A DNA stretch of 64,000 nucleotides from Acuticoccus sp963704595 (GTDB lineage Bacteria > Pseudomonadota > Alphaproteobacteria > Rhizobiales > Amorphaceae), in the NCBI GenBank assembly GCA_963704595.1, contig OY969922.1, positions 3,472,001 through 3,536,000 of the forward strand. The letters are read 5' to 3'. Positions 48,383 through 56,977 of this stretch are shown here, piece after piece. The notes beneath the pieces were generated by a model, which saw nothing but the letters and a program-made list of their open reading frames with translations, made no database searches and was not told where the DNA came from. Position 1 is the stretch's first letter. Every line of letters starts with the position of its first letter. The position numbers were made by a program, and so were the translations under genes.

Positions 48383-48426
48383 GCGGGCGAGGCCCGCTCG
48401 TTTGCCGTAACGCGGGCCGAAGCCCG
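48383..48426 (-). other. Two tight stem-loops in the rimP-nusA gap
   Basis: Directly after the rimP stop the - strand RNA forms CGGGC-UUCG-GCCCG, a very stable UUCG tetraloop hairpin (48413-48426), followed by GCGGGC-CUC-GCCCGC (48383-48397). Neither has a U-tract, so they are not ordinary terminators. They could protect the mRNA or act in nusA control; function is inferred only. Confidence 0.55.
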
Positions 48427-48966
48427 TCAGTTCTGCGCGGCCTTCTTGCCGGCGCGCAGCAATTCCTCCACCAGCGCATCGGTCAGGATGAGCCGTGCGT
48501 CGGCAATGTCGGTCAGCGACAGCCAGACCGTGTCGGCGCCGATCTCTGTCAGCCGGATACCGGTCTTGCCGTCTTCGACGCCCATCAGCTTGCCGCGGAA
48601 CCTGCGGCGACCGTCGATGGGAAGCTGCGTCTCGATCCGGGCCTCCTGCCCTGCCCAGCGCACGAAGTCGGCCTCGCGCACCAGAGGCCGGTCGATACCG
48701 GGCGAAGACACTTCAAGATTGTACGCCCGGCCGATCGGATCGTCGACATCGAGTGCGGGGGAAACCGCGTGGCTGATCGCCTCGCAGTCCTCGACCGTCA
48801 GCGTGCCGTCGTCGCGTTCGGCCATGATCTGCACCGTGCAGCCGTGCTGCGCCAGAATGCGAACGCGCACCAGGCGGAAGCCCAGCGCCTCGATGCTCGG
48901 CGTCACGATGTGCGCCACGCGGGCTTCCTGCCCGCTTTCGGTGATGAGCCGGTCGTCTTGCGACAT
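48427..48966 (-). CDS. rimP: Ribosome maturation factor RimP
   Basis: A 179-residue 30S assembly factor. Recognisable by EALGFRLVRVRIL at the start, LTVEDCEAISHAVSPALDVD and the family motif YNLEVSSPGIDRPLVREADF, then an Sm-like C-terminal domain (RRRFRGKLMGVEDGKTGIRL). First gene of the rimP-nusA-ylxR-infB-rbfA-truB unit, all on the - strand; the operon promoter should lie in 48967-49057. Confidence 0.94.
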   Translation of the reverse strand: MSQDDRLITESGQEARVAHIVTPSIEALGFRLVRVRILAQHGCTVQIMAERDDGTLTVEDCEAISHAVSPALDVDDPIGRAYNLEVSSPGIDRPLVREADFVRWAGQEARIETQLPIDGRRRFRGKLMGVEDGKTGIRLTEIGADTVWLSLTDIADARLILTDALVEELLRAGKKAAQN

Positions 48967-49057
48967 TGGTCCTCAGGTTTGGTGGGCGCAAATGCCGACG
49001 GGGCCGGCCCCGCTTCGGGAGCCAACCGATCAGCTTCACACCAATCTGGAATGAGGC

Positions 49058-49591
49058 CTAGATAGCCTGCGGTTGCGCTCCGCGCAAGGGCGCTTGTGCA
49101 AAGGGCGCGAAGGCCTCGGCAACGTGCTCGTACACCGGGCGCTTGAACGGCACGACGATCGCGGGCGTCCCGGCGAGGAGCTCCCAGCGCCAGCGCGAGA
49201 ATTCGACCTGGTGGCCGTCGGGCGGCTCGGTGACGTTGATCTCGGTGTCGTCACCCTCGAAGCTGAAGGCGAACCAGCGCTGCGCCTGCCCTTTGAAGCG
49301 GCCGCGCCAGGCGCCCATCTCGGTCGGCAGGTCGTAGTGCAGCCAGCCCGGCACTTCGCCCAGCAGCGAGGCGCTCTTCACGCTGGTCTCCTCGTGGAGT
49401 TCGCGGAAGGCGGCGTCGATCGGCGTCTCGCCCTTGTCGATCCCGCCCTGCGGCATCTGCCAGGAATATTTCGGCACCACCCCGCGCGAGGAGCGCTTGC
49501 CCATGAAGACGCGCCCGTCGCGCGAGAACAGCGCGATCCCGACGCACGGCCGGTACCCCTTGCCCGGCCGCGACCGCACCACTTCGCTCAA
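49058..49591 (-). CDS. rppH: RNA pyrophosphohydrolase (NUDIX)
   Basis: Removes pyrophosphate from 5'-triphosphorylated mRNA, opening it to RNase E decay; related to Ap4A hydrolases. The family start GYRPCVGIALFSRDGRVFMG, the WQMPQGGID sequence and the NUDIX box GGIDKGETPIDAAFRELHEE are all clear. I choose the TTG at 49591, which has an AGGGAG ribosome site and yields 177 residues; an ATG at 49657 would add an unusual 22-residue leader. Not closely linked to the neighbouring operons. Confidence 0.9.
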   Translation of the reverse strand: MSEVVRSRPGKGYRPCVGIALFSRDGRVFMGKRSSRGVVPKYSWQMPQGGIDKGETPIDAAFRELHEETSVKSASLLGEVPGWLHYDLPTEMGAWRGRFKGQAQRWFAFSFEGDDTEINVTEPPDGHQVEFSRWRWELLAGTPAIVVPFKRPVYEHVAEAFAPFAQAPLRGAQPQAI

Positions 49592-49693
49592 CGGATGCTC
49601 CCTGCAAGGCCGGAACCGGACGCCGCTCCCGACAGCCCGCAGGCAAACCGGATGCATGCCATCTGCGTCATGTCGTTTCCTTCAAACTCGTGT

Positions 49694-50308
49694 TCAGGGC
49701 GCGAGCCATTCGCGCCCGCCTGCGTCGCGGTAGTCGATCCGCGCGCGGCGATGCCCTTTTGCTGCCAGATAAAGCCATTCAAATTCATTAACCGCAACGG
49801 TGACCGCAACGAAGTTGGCAAAGCCCTCCGCGTCGCCCAGTGCCTCGGCATCGCTCACCATTTCGGGCGCCTCGACCGGTGCGCCGGGGCCGAACGGCTG
49901 CCGGTAGCAGGCCTTGGAGAAGCCCCGCATCTCCGCCCAGAGCGATTGCGCGAATGCATCGCGGTGATGGATCTGCGCCGTGCCGACGACCCGCACCTGG
50001 ATCTTCGCGGCATGGTCATAGAGGACGACCGAACAGGCCGGGGCGGCTGCGAGCTCTTCGATCTTTCCGGAGCGGACGTCGGTGTGGAAGCGGATCGTGC
50101 GGGCCGTCTCGTCGGCCCCGCGCAGGACGACGATGCGCGCCTGCGGAAGCCCCTCGCCGTCGACCGTCGCGAGGGTCACCTGATGGAACGCGTGCTTCCG
50201 GTCGCGCACGCCCGCAACCATCTCCGCCCAGGCGGCGCGCTCCACGGCCGCAAGGTCGTAATAGTGGTCGGGCTCGTCCGTGATGGGGGTCGGGGCGGTT
50301 TGGTTCAT
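49694..50308 (-). CDS. Pyridoxamine 5'-phosphate oxidase-like flavin-binding protein
   Basis: A 204-residue split-barrel protein of the PNPOx-like family (Alr4036/general flavin-binding type). LATVDGEGLPQARIVVLRG, IRFHTDVRSGKIEELAAAPA and VVLYDHAAKIQVRVVGTAQI are the FMN/PLP-site strands. It lacks the well-known C-terminal motif of true PdxH, so I do not call it pdxH; it may act as a flavin reductase or bind heme or F420-like cofactors. It lies 34 bases downstream of the SDR gene, same strand. Confidence 0.8.
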   Translation of the reverse strand: MNQTAPTPITDEPDHYYDLAAVERAAWAEMVAGVRDRKHAFHQVTLATVDGEGLPQARIVVLRGADETARTIRFHTDVRSGKIEELAAAPACSVVLYDHAAKIQVRVVGTAQIHHRDAFAQSLWAEMRGFSKACYRQPFGPGAPVEAPEMVSDAEALGDAEGFANFVAVTVAVNEFEWLYLAAKGHRRARIDYRDAGGREWLAP

Positions 50309-50341
50309 CCCGCCAGCCTAACCCATTGAGCGGCCTCTGCG

Positions 50342-51166
50342 CTAACCGCGTTCGCCGATCCGGTCCATCACGCGGCTTGCGCGGACGAACGCCTGGCCGA
50401 AGAGGCTGCGGGCGAGCGCCACGGGGGCGAACGCCGCCGCGGACGCCGGGCCGATCACCACGGTCGACTGCCGGCCGAGCGCGGCCAGCGTCTGCGCCGC
50501 CACCTTTTCGGGTGCCATCGCGCCCGGAATACGGCCGCCGCTGTAACCGGCGCGGGAGCCGAACTCGGTCTTCACCGCGCCGGGGCAGGAGACCAGAACG
50601 TCGATCGGCTTGCCGCTCATCTCGGCGTCGAACAATTCGGTGAACGAGAGGAGCAGCGCCTTGGACGCGGCGTAGGTCGCGAGCGTCGGGATCGGGAAGA
50701 ACGCCGCCGACGAGGCGACGTTGATGAGCCCTGCGTTGCGGCCCGTCAGCTCGGCGCGCTCGATCATCCCCGGCACCAGCCGGTGGATCAGCGCCATCAC
50801 GGCCTCGACGTTGACGCGCAGCGTAGTGCGGTGCTCGTCGAACGGAACCTCGAGGAAATTTCCGTACTGGCCGAGGCCCGCGTTGTTGATGAGGAGGTCG
50901 ATCTCGCCGGCCTCCGCGGCGCGCGCCACGGCGTCGAGGCCCTCGTCGGTCGCAAGGTCGGCGACCACGGTCTCGGCGCGGGTGCCGAACTCGGCGGCGA
51001 GGGCGCTGAGCGCACCCTCGTCGCGGCCGGTGAGGATCATCCTCGTCTCTTCGGGCAGCGTGCGGGCGAAGGCGGCGCCGATGCCGCCGGTCGCCCCGGT
51101 GATGAGCGCGCGGGCGGCCGGCTCGCGCGGCGTCATGAAGGCATCACGGATTTTCGAATGGGTCAT
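50342..51166 (-). CDS. Short-chain dehydrogenase/reductase
   Basis: A ~274-residue classical SDR. Cofactor motif ALITGATGGIGAAFAR, structural NNAG (LLINNAGLGQYG), catalytic serine in INVASSAAFF and the Tyr-x-x-x-Lys pair in LATYAASKALLLSF are all present. Basic residues after the second strand (LTGRDEGAL) suggest NADP(H). I start at MTHSKIRD; MSCV four codons upstream and MTPREPAA further in are alternatives. The substrate is unknown. It follows gcvPB by about 50 bases on the same strand but has no obvious link to glycine metabolism. Confidence 0.82.
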   Translation of the reverse strand: MTHSKIRDAFMTPREPAARALITGATGGIGAAFARTLPEETRMILTGRDEGALSALAAEFGTRAETVVADLATDEGLDAVARAAEAGEIDLLINNAGLGQYGNFLEVPFDEHRTTLRVNVEAVMALIHRLVPGMIERAELTGRNAGLINVASSAAFFPIPTLATYAASKALLLSFTELFDAEMSGKPIDVLVSCPGAVKTEFGSRAGYSGGRIPGAMAPEKVAAQTLAALGRQSTVVIGPASAAAFAPVALARSLFGQAFVRASRVMDRIGERG

Positions 51167-51220
51167 GACGCATGACATACCGGTCCGCCCGCCAAAGTCG
51201 AGATGCTGCTTCTCTTTGCC

Positions 51221-52726
51221 CTACTCCGCCGCTTCTGCGAGCGGCTCCGGCGCCTCGTAGGTGAGGACCGGCTTGCGGGCCGCGCGCGTCTCGTCGAGCC
51301 GCCGGCGCGGGGCGAACCGCGGCGCCTCGGTGAAGCGCTCGGTGTCTCCTCCCTTCGCCGCCTTGGCGAGGTCGCGCATGGTCGCGATGAAGAGGTCGAG
51401 CGAGGCAAGGCTCTCGGACTCGGTCGGCTCCACCAGCATCGCCCCCGGCACGACCAGCGGGAAGTACATCGTCATCGGGTGGAACCCCTCGTCGATCAGC
51501 GCCTTGGCGAAGTCGAGCGTGGTGATGCCGGTGCCCTTGAGGAAGCGGTCGTCGAACAGCACCTCGTGCATCGCCGGCTTGTCCGGGAACGAGACGGTCA
51601 TCACGTCGCTGAGCGAGGCCTTGATGTAGTTGGCGGCGAGCACCGCGTCCTCGGAGGCTTCGCGCAGGCCGTCGGCGCCGTGGCTCATCATGTAGCTGAG
51701 CGCGCGCACGTACATGCCCATCTGGCCGTGGAACGCGGTGAGGCGGCCGAACGGCAGTTCCTCGCCTGTCGCGTCTGGTCCGTCGCGCTCCACCAGCGTG
51801 CCGTCGGCGCGCAGGAACGGCACCGGCGCGAACGGGGCGAGCCGCTCCGACAGCACCACGGGGCCCGAGCCCGGCCCGCCGCCGCCATGCGGCGTCGAGA
51901 AGGTCTTGTGAAGGTTGATGTGCATCGCGTCGACGCCGAGATCGCCCGGCCGCGTCTTGCCGACGATGGCGTTGAAGTTCGCCCCGTCGCCATAGAAGTA
52001 CGCGCCCGCCTCGTGGAGCGCCGCGGCGATTTCCGCGATCTCCGGCTCGAACAGGCCGCAGGTGTTGGGGTTGGTCAGCATGATCGCCGCGACGTCGTCG
52101 TCGATGGCCTCTTTCACGGCCTCGACCGACACCGTCCCGTCCGCCCGCGCCTTGATGGCGCGCACCTTGTAGCCAAGCGCCGCCGCCGTCGCGGGGTTGG
52201 TGCCGTGCGCGCTCTCGGGCACCAGCACGGTGGTGCGGGTCTCGCCCTTGGCGGCGATGGCGGCGCGGATCGCCATCATGCCCGCAAGCTCGCCCTGCGC
52301 GCCGGCCTTGGGCGACAGCGCGACGGCTTCCATGCCGGTCATGACGCACAGCCAGCGGGAGAGTTCGCCCATCAGCTCCAGCGCGCCAGGCACGGTGGAG
52401 ACCGGCTGCAGCGGGTGGATGTCGCCAAAGCCCGGCAGCCGCGCCATCTTCTCGTTGAGCCGCGGGTTGTGCTTCATGGTGCACGAGCCGAGCGGATACA
52501 TGCCAAGGTCGATGGCGTAGTTCTGCCTCGAGAGGCGCACGTAGTGGCGCATCGTCTCGGGCTCGGTGAGGCCCGGCAGGTCGATGGCGCTCTTGCGACC
52601 GAGCTTGCCGAGGCGGCTCGCGACCTTCGGCGGCTCCGGCAGGTCGACGCCGGTATTCTCCAGCCGCCCGACCTCGAACAGCAGAGGCTCGTGGATTTCC
52701 AGCGCTTCGTTCTTGGTGAAGGTCAT
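51221..52726 (-). CDS. gcvPB: Glycine dehydrogenase (decarboxylating) subunit 2
   Basis: PLP-carrying half of the two-subunit P-protein of the glycine cleavage system, which decarboxylates glycine and loads the aminomethyl group on GcvH. The PLP lysine is K274 in NLHKTFSTPHGGGGPG; SCTMKHNPRLNEKMA and AHGTNPATAAALGYKV are diagnostic. 501 residues, as expected. The start overlaps the gcvPA stop by one base. Last gene of the riboswitch-controlled operon. Confidence 0.96.
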   Translation of the reverse strand: MTFTKNEALEIHEPLLFEVGRLENTGVDLPEPPKVASRLGKLGRKSAIDLPGLTEPETMRHYVRLSRQNYAIDLGMYPLGSCTMKHNPRLNEKMARLPGFGDIHPLQPVSTVPGALELMGELSRWLCVMTGMEAVALSPKAGAQGELAGMMAIRAAIAAKGETRTTVLVPESAHGTNPATAAALGYKVRAIKARADGTVSVEAVKEAIDDDVAAIMLTNPNTCGLFEPEIAEIAAALHEAGAYFYGDGANFNAIVGKTRPGDLGVDAMHINLHKTFSTPHGGGGPGSGPVVLSERLAPFAPVPFLRADGTLVERDGPDATGEELPFGRLTAFHGQMGMYVRALSYMMSHGADGLREASEDAVLAANYIKASLSDVMTVSFPDKPAMHEVLFDDRFLKGTGITTLDFAKALIDEGFHPMTMYFPLVVPGAMLVEPTESESLASLDLFIATMRDLAKAAKGGDTERFTEAPRFAPRRRLDETRAARKPVLTYEAPEPLAEAAE

Positions 52727-54055
52727 CAGATCTCTCCCAGCGCTGCGGCGAGGCTTGCGATGTCCTCGTCCGTGGTGAGTTCGGTGGCGGCGACCACGAT
52801 GAGGTCGCGGTCGGCGTTGGGGTCGAGGCGGGAGACCGGGACGCCGCCGAGAATGCCCTTGGCGGCAAGGCGCTCGATCACCTCTGCAGCATCGCCCGGC
52901 ACCTTTATGGTGAACTCGTTGAAGAAGGTCTCGTTGAGCACCTCGACGCCCGGCACGGCGGCCAGCGCCTCGGCAGTCTTGACCGCGGCGGCGTGGTTGA
53001 GCGCGGCGAGGCGGGAGAGGCCGGCTTCGCCGAGCAGCGTCATGTGGATGGAGAAGGCCAGCGCGCAAAGGCCGGAGTTGGTGCAGATGTTGGAGGTCGC
53101 CTTGTCGCGGCGGATGTGCTGCTCGCGGGTGTTGAGCGTCAGCGCGAAGCCGCGCTTGCCCTCGGTGTCCTGCGTTTCGCCGGCAAGGCGGCCCGGCATC
53201 TGGCGCACGAACTTCTTCTGCGTGGCGAAGAGGCCGACGTAAGGACCGCCGAAGTTCAGCGCATTGCCGATGCCCTGCCCCTCGCCCACCACGATGTCGG
53301 CGCCCATGGCACCCGGCGCCTCGATGGCGCCGAACGCGACAGGCTCGGTGAAGACCGCGACCAGCAGCGCACCCGCCGCATGGGCGGCTTCGGCGATCGG
53401 CTTGAGGTCGATGAGGTGGCCGTAGAACGACGGCGTCTGCACGACGACGCAGGCGACGGTGTCGTCGATGCTCGGCGACAATGTCTTCGGTGGCGCGCGG
53501 GTCGGCCGGGAGCGCGGTGACGTCGACGCCGGTCGCGATCGTTTCGATCACGTCGCGGTACTGGGGGTGGAGGCCGCCGGCGAGCACCGCCTTGCGGCGG
53601 CGGGTGGTGCGGGCGGCCATCATCACCGCCTCGGCGGCGGCGGTGGAGCCGTCGTACATCGAGGCGTTGGCGACTTCCATGCCGGTGAGGCGCGCCACCT
53701 GGGTCTGGAACTCGAACAGGACCTGGAGCGTGCCCTGGCTGATCTCGGCCTGGTAGGGCGTGTACGAGGTCAGGAATTCGGAGCGCTGGATGAGGTGGTC
53801 GACGCTTGCCGGCACATGGTGGCGGTAGGCGCCGGCGCCGACGAAGAACGGGCCGTCGCCGGCCGCGTGGTTCTTGCGCGCCATCTTCGACAGCGCGCGC
53901 TCGACGGCCATCTCGGACTGGCCGGTGGGGAGCGGCAGCAGGCCGTCGACCCAGTGCTTCGCCGGAACGTCGGCAAACAGGTCGTCGACGCTCTCGATGC
54001 CGATCCGCTCCAGCATCAGGGCACGGTCGTCCGCGGTCAGCGGGTGGTAGCGCAT
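52726..54055 (-). CDS. gcvPA: Glycine dehydrogenase (decarboxylating) subunit 1 (one frame break)
   Basis: N-terminal-type half of the P-protein; it forms a heterotetramer with GcvPB. MRYHPLTADDRALMLERIG, FFVGAGAYRHHVPASVDHLI, SMYDGSTAAAEAVMMAARTT and GPYVGLFATQKKFVRQMPGR are typical. One extra base near 53475 splits the frame; corrected length is 442 residues, normal for the subunit. It lies 30 bases after a NUDIX gene that is inserted between gcvH and gcvPA. Confidence 0.93.
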
Positions 54056-54085
54056 GGGTTCACTTCCCGTTGGTCGTCAGGGTCA

Positions 54086-54532
54086 TCAGCGCACGAGGAG
54101 TTCGAGGCTGTCGTAGGTCGCTTCGCCGGGCGGGCCGAAGGCGGCCTCCGCCAGGCTGTCCGGCTTGAACCGGATGCCGGCGAGCTCGTCCCTGCTGAAG
54201 AAGGCGCGCTCGCTGACGATCTCGTCGGTGTCCCGCCACGCGGCATCGAGGACGCCGTCGGCGACGGTCGCGCGGAAGAAGAGGTCCACCTGATGAAAGC
54301 CCTTCTCGGGGCTGTGGAACTCGTTCACCAGCGCGAGGGGGCCGACATCGATGGTGAGGCCGGTCTCCTCGAACACCTCGCGGACAAGGTTCTCCGTCAG
54401 GCTTGTATGGGCCTCGACGCCGCCGCCGGGGGCACACCACAGGTCGCTGAGCCCCGCCTTGTAGGCGTTGACGAGAAGGAGCTTGCCGTCCTCCACGATC
54501 AGCGCACGCACCGCGAGGCGAGGCCCGGCCAC
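54086..54532 (-). CDS. NUDIX hydrolase inside the glycine cleavage operon
   Basis: A 148-residue NUDIX protein (AVRALIVEDGKLLLVNAYKA; box region GGGVEAHTSLTENLVREVFE followed by ETGL). The catalytic REVFEE core is intact, while the glutamate that starts the second half of the box (Gx5E) is threonine. It ought to hydrolyse a nucleoside diphosphate derivative; the substrate is unknown. It starts three bases after gcvH and ends 30 bases before gcvPA, so it is transcribed with the glycine cleavage genes and under the same riboswitch, which is not the usual operon content. Confidence 0.85.
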   Translation of the reverse strand: MAGPRLAVRALIVEDGKLLLVNAYKAGLSDLWCAPGGGVEAHTSLTENLVREVFEETGLTIDVGPLALVNEFHSPEKGFHQVDLFFRATVADGVLDAAWRDTDEIVSERAFFSRDELAGIRFKPDSLAEAAFGPPGEATYDSLELLVR

Positions 54533-54535
54533 CCG

Positions 54536-54904
54536 TCAGCTCTTGGCGAGGAAGGCGTCGTAGGCGGCCTTGTCCATCAGCGCGTCGACGGCTTCGCTGC
54601 CCGCAACCTTGATCTTCGCGAACCAGCCACCGTCTTCGGCCGCTTCGTTGACGAGCTGGGGGTTCTCGTCGAGCGCGGCGTTCACCTCGGTCACCTCACC
54701 GTCGAGCGGGGCGTAGACGTCGGACGCCGCCTTCACGCTTTCCACCACGGCGAAGGCGTCACCCTTGGAAAGGGTGCGGCCCACTTCGGGCAGCTCCACG
54801 AAGGTGATGTCGCCGAGCTGTTCCTGCGCGTGGGCGGTGATGCCCACGGTGGCGATGTCGCCGTCGAGTTCGACCCACTCGTGGTCTTCGGTGAAGCGCT
54901 TCAT
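54536..54904 (-). CDS. gcvH: Glycine cleavage system H protein
   Basis: Lipoyl carrier of the glycine cleavage system, shuttling the aminomethyl group between GcvP and GcvT and the reduced lipoate to dihydrolipoamide dehydrogenase. 122 residues; the lipoyl lysine is K58 in VVESVKAASDVYAPLDG. Start overlaps the gcvT stop as ATGA. Confidence 0.97.
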   Translation of the reverse strand: MKRFTEDHEWVELDGDIATVGITAHAQEQLGDITFVELPEVGRTLSKGDAFAVVESVKAASDVYAPLDGEVTEVNAALDENPQLVNEAAEDGGWFAKIKVAGSEAVDALMDKAAYDAFLAKS

Positions 54905-56032
54905 AGGAGTCCCTTGCGTTTGACGTTGGGGCGGACGAACGGAAGCGGCGCGACGGTCACGCCGACCCGCTTGCCCCTGACGTCCGCTTCAAGCTTCGTG
55001 CCGATCTCGGCGACACCCGACATGACGAGGCCGACCGCGATCGGCGCGCCGACCGTCGGACCGACGCCGCCGGAGGTGACTTCGCCGACCGTGTGATCGC
55101 CCTGATAGAGGACGGCGTGCGCCCGCACCGGCACGCGGCCCTCGACGGTGAGGCCGACGCGCTTGCGCGCCGGCCCGTCCGCGAGCTCGGCGAGGATGGT
55201 CTCTGCGCCGATGAAGCCGCCTTCCTCGCGCCGGCGCTTGCCGATGGCGAAGACGATGTCGGCCTCGACGGGGGTGATGTCCTCGGCAAGGTCCTGGCCG
55301 TAGAGGCAGAGCCCGGCTTCGAGCCGCAGCGTGTCGCGCGCGCCGAGGCCGACCTCGGTGACGCGCGGGTCGGCGGCCAGCGTCTCCCACGCCGACGCGG
55401 CGGCCTCGGGCGGCAGCGAAATCTCGAAACCGTCCTCGCCGGTGTAGCCGCAGCGCGAAATCAGCGCCGCGACGCCGAACGCCTCGGTCGGCACGGCGGT
55501 CATGAAGGTGAGTGCGGAAAGGTCGGCGAGGACATGGGGCGCCAGCACCTCCTCCGCCTTCGGCCCCTGCAGCGCGATCAGCGCGCGGTCGAGGAAGTCC
55601 ACCGCAACGCCGTCCTCGGCGTGTTCCTCGATGTGGGCGGCGACGGCATCGCGGCGCGCGCCGTTGACGACGAGGCGGAACCCGTCGCCGAGGCGGGTGA
55701 TGATGAGGTCGTCGACCACACCGCCGCTCTCGTTGGTGACGACGGTGTAGCGCGCCGTCCCGTCCTTGAGGCCCTTGATGTTGCCGGGGGTGATCCGCTC
55801 CAGCCATTCGCGCGGCGCCGGCGCCCGTCACGTCGGCCTGGCCCATGTGCGACACGTCGAACAGGCCGGCGCCGGTGCGCGTCGCGTTATGCTCGGCGAT
55901 GATGCCGGAATACTGGATCGGCATCTCGTACCCGGCGAAGGGCACCATGCGCGCGCCTGCGGCCTTGTGCAGGTCGTAGAGCGGGGTCCGGCGCAGCGCG
56001 CCCTCGCCCGAATCGGAATGTTCTGATGCCAC
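54901..56032 (-). CDS. gcvT: Aminomethyltransferase, T protein (one frame break)
   Basis: Transfers the methylene group from aminomethyl-lipoyl GcvH to tetrahydrofolate, releasing ammonia. TPLYDLHKAAGARMVPFAGY, EHNATRTGAGLFDVSHMGQ, CGYTGEDGFEIS and LGARDTLRLEAGLCLYGQD are diagnostic. One extra base near 55826 shifts the frame; the corrected protein is 376 residues, normal. The GTG at 56032 has a GGAGGG ribosome site. First gene of gcvT-gcvH-NUDIX-gcvPA-gcvPB, 48 bases after the riboswitch. Confidence 0.93.
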
Positions 56033-56079
56033 GGATCCCTCCAGCGCACGACAGGTCAGCCAACCGCGACGTGCGGCTG

Positions 56080-56265
56080 CTGCCCTTCTGTCATGGCACC
56101 TGAGAGATTTCCCGGCACGCCCAAATGCGCGCCAGCTACTCCTTCGGTGGACTGCCCTCGCAGGCGGCCGCTTTCCAGAATCTCGTTTTTTGCGCGGTCC
56201 TTTTGCCTGAGAGTTTCCGGGCCGTTGCTCCTTCGGCGCCGCACGAATGCGGTCTCTCCCGCGCA
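56080..56265 (-). promoter_or_regulatory. Tandem glycine riboswitch upstream of gcvT
   Basis: Two glycine aptamers are readable on the - strand. The first has GGGAGAGACC, CCGAAGGAGCAA and AAACTCTCAGGCAAAAGGACC. The second has a GCGAGGGC stem, CCGAAGGAGTAGC and AAATCTCTCAGGTGCCATG followed by ACAGAAGGG. These are the conserved cores of the cooperative glycine riboswitch, separated by a short linker near 56185. It should turn on the glycine cleavage operon when glycine is abundant. Confidence 0.9.
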
Positions 56266-56270
56266 AGTCC

Positions 56271-56299
56271 TAGTGTGCTCCCCGCCTGTCAGGAGTCAA
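56271..56299 (-). promoter_or_regulatory. Probable promoter of the gcv operon
   Basis: On the - strand TTGACT (56294-56299) and ACACTA (56271-56276) are separated by 17 bases, a plausible sigma-70 pair. The predicted start of transcription falls near 56264, at the first base of the riboswitch, which supports the call. The -10 is a weak match. Confidence 0.5.
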
Positions 56300-56314
56300 G
56301 CGCGACAGGATGGA

Positions 56315-56896
56315 TCAGCCGTCGAAGCCGACGACGATCTGCGCGTCGGCGGGGTTCTTCACCGCAATCCCCTCCTCCACGTAGGCCCAGTCGTCGGAGG
56401 CGCCGGTCCGGTTCACGGTGACGGTGTTGAGCCGCGAATAGGTGACCTCGCCATTCTCGCGCACGGCGATGCGCAGCGGCAGCTCGATCGTCCCCGGCGC
56501 ACCGCCGCCGCCCTCGATCACGCGGCCCGAGACGCCGACGCGCACCAGAACGCCATCGCCGGAGGCGGTGCATTCGCGCGCATTCTGGGTGATGGTCGCC
56601 TGCCAGCGCAGACGCGACGGGTCGTCGCTACCGCCGTCGCGGCGGATCACTTCGGTGCCGTCGAGAATGTTGACCGGCGGGCACGTGACGGGCGGCTTCA
56701 GGAGCTCGGGATCGATGACGGTGGGGTCCGGCCGCCCCGCGTTGATGATCGAGCCGAACGTCCCCCTGTCGCTGGACGAACCGCCGGAGGAGCCGCTGCA
56801 GGCCGCGAGGATCAGCGGCATGATGCCCACCGCGCAAGCGACGCCCGCACCGCGAACCCAACTGGCCCGCCTCGACCCGTGATGCTCTCTTGCCAT
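56315..56896 (-). CDS. Putative lipoprotein, unknown function
   Basis: A ~193-residue exported protein. After a basic start (MAREHHGSRRASW) comes a hydrophobic stretch and a lipobox (LILAACSGSSGGSS), so it is probably lipidated at that cysteine and anchored in a membrane. The mature part is rich in beta-type sequence with two more cysteines (VTCPPVN, ARECTAS) that could be bonded. I do not recognise a family. A further ATG lies ten codons upstream. Its stop is immediately upstream of the gcv promoter. Confidence 0.7.
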   Translation of the reverse strand: MAREHHGSRRASWVRGAGVACAVGIMPLILAACSGSSGGSSSDRGTFGSIINAGRPDPTVIDPELLKPPVTCPPVNILDGTEVIRRDGGSDDPSRLRWQATITQNARECTASGDGVLVRVGVSGRVIEGGGGAPGTIELPLRIAVRENGEVTYSRLNTVTVNRTGASDDWAYVEEGIAVKNPADAQIVVGFDG

Positions 56897-56977
56897 CAGC
56901 CTAGCGCTCCTTGACTCTCGACACATGCGCTCCTCTATGACTGGGAGACGTCAAAAATCAACGTCAGGCGAGGGGCG

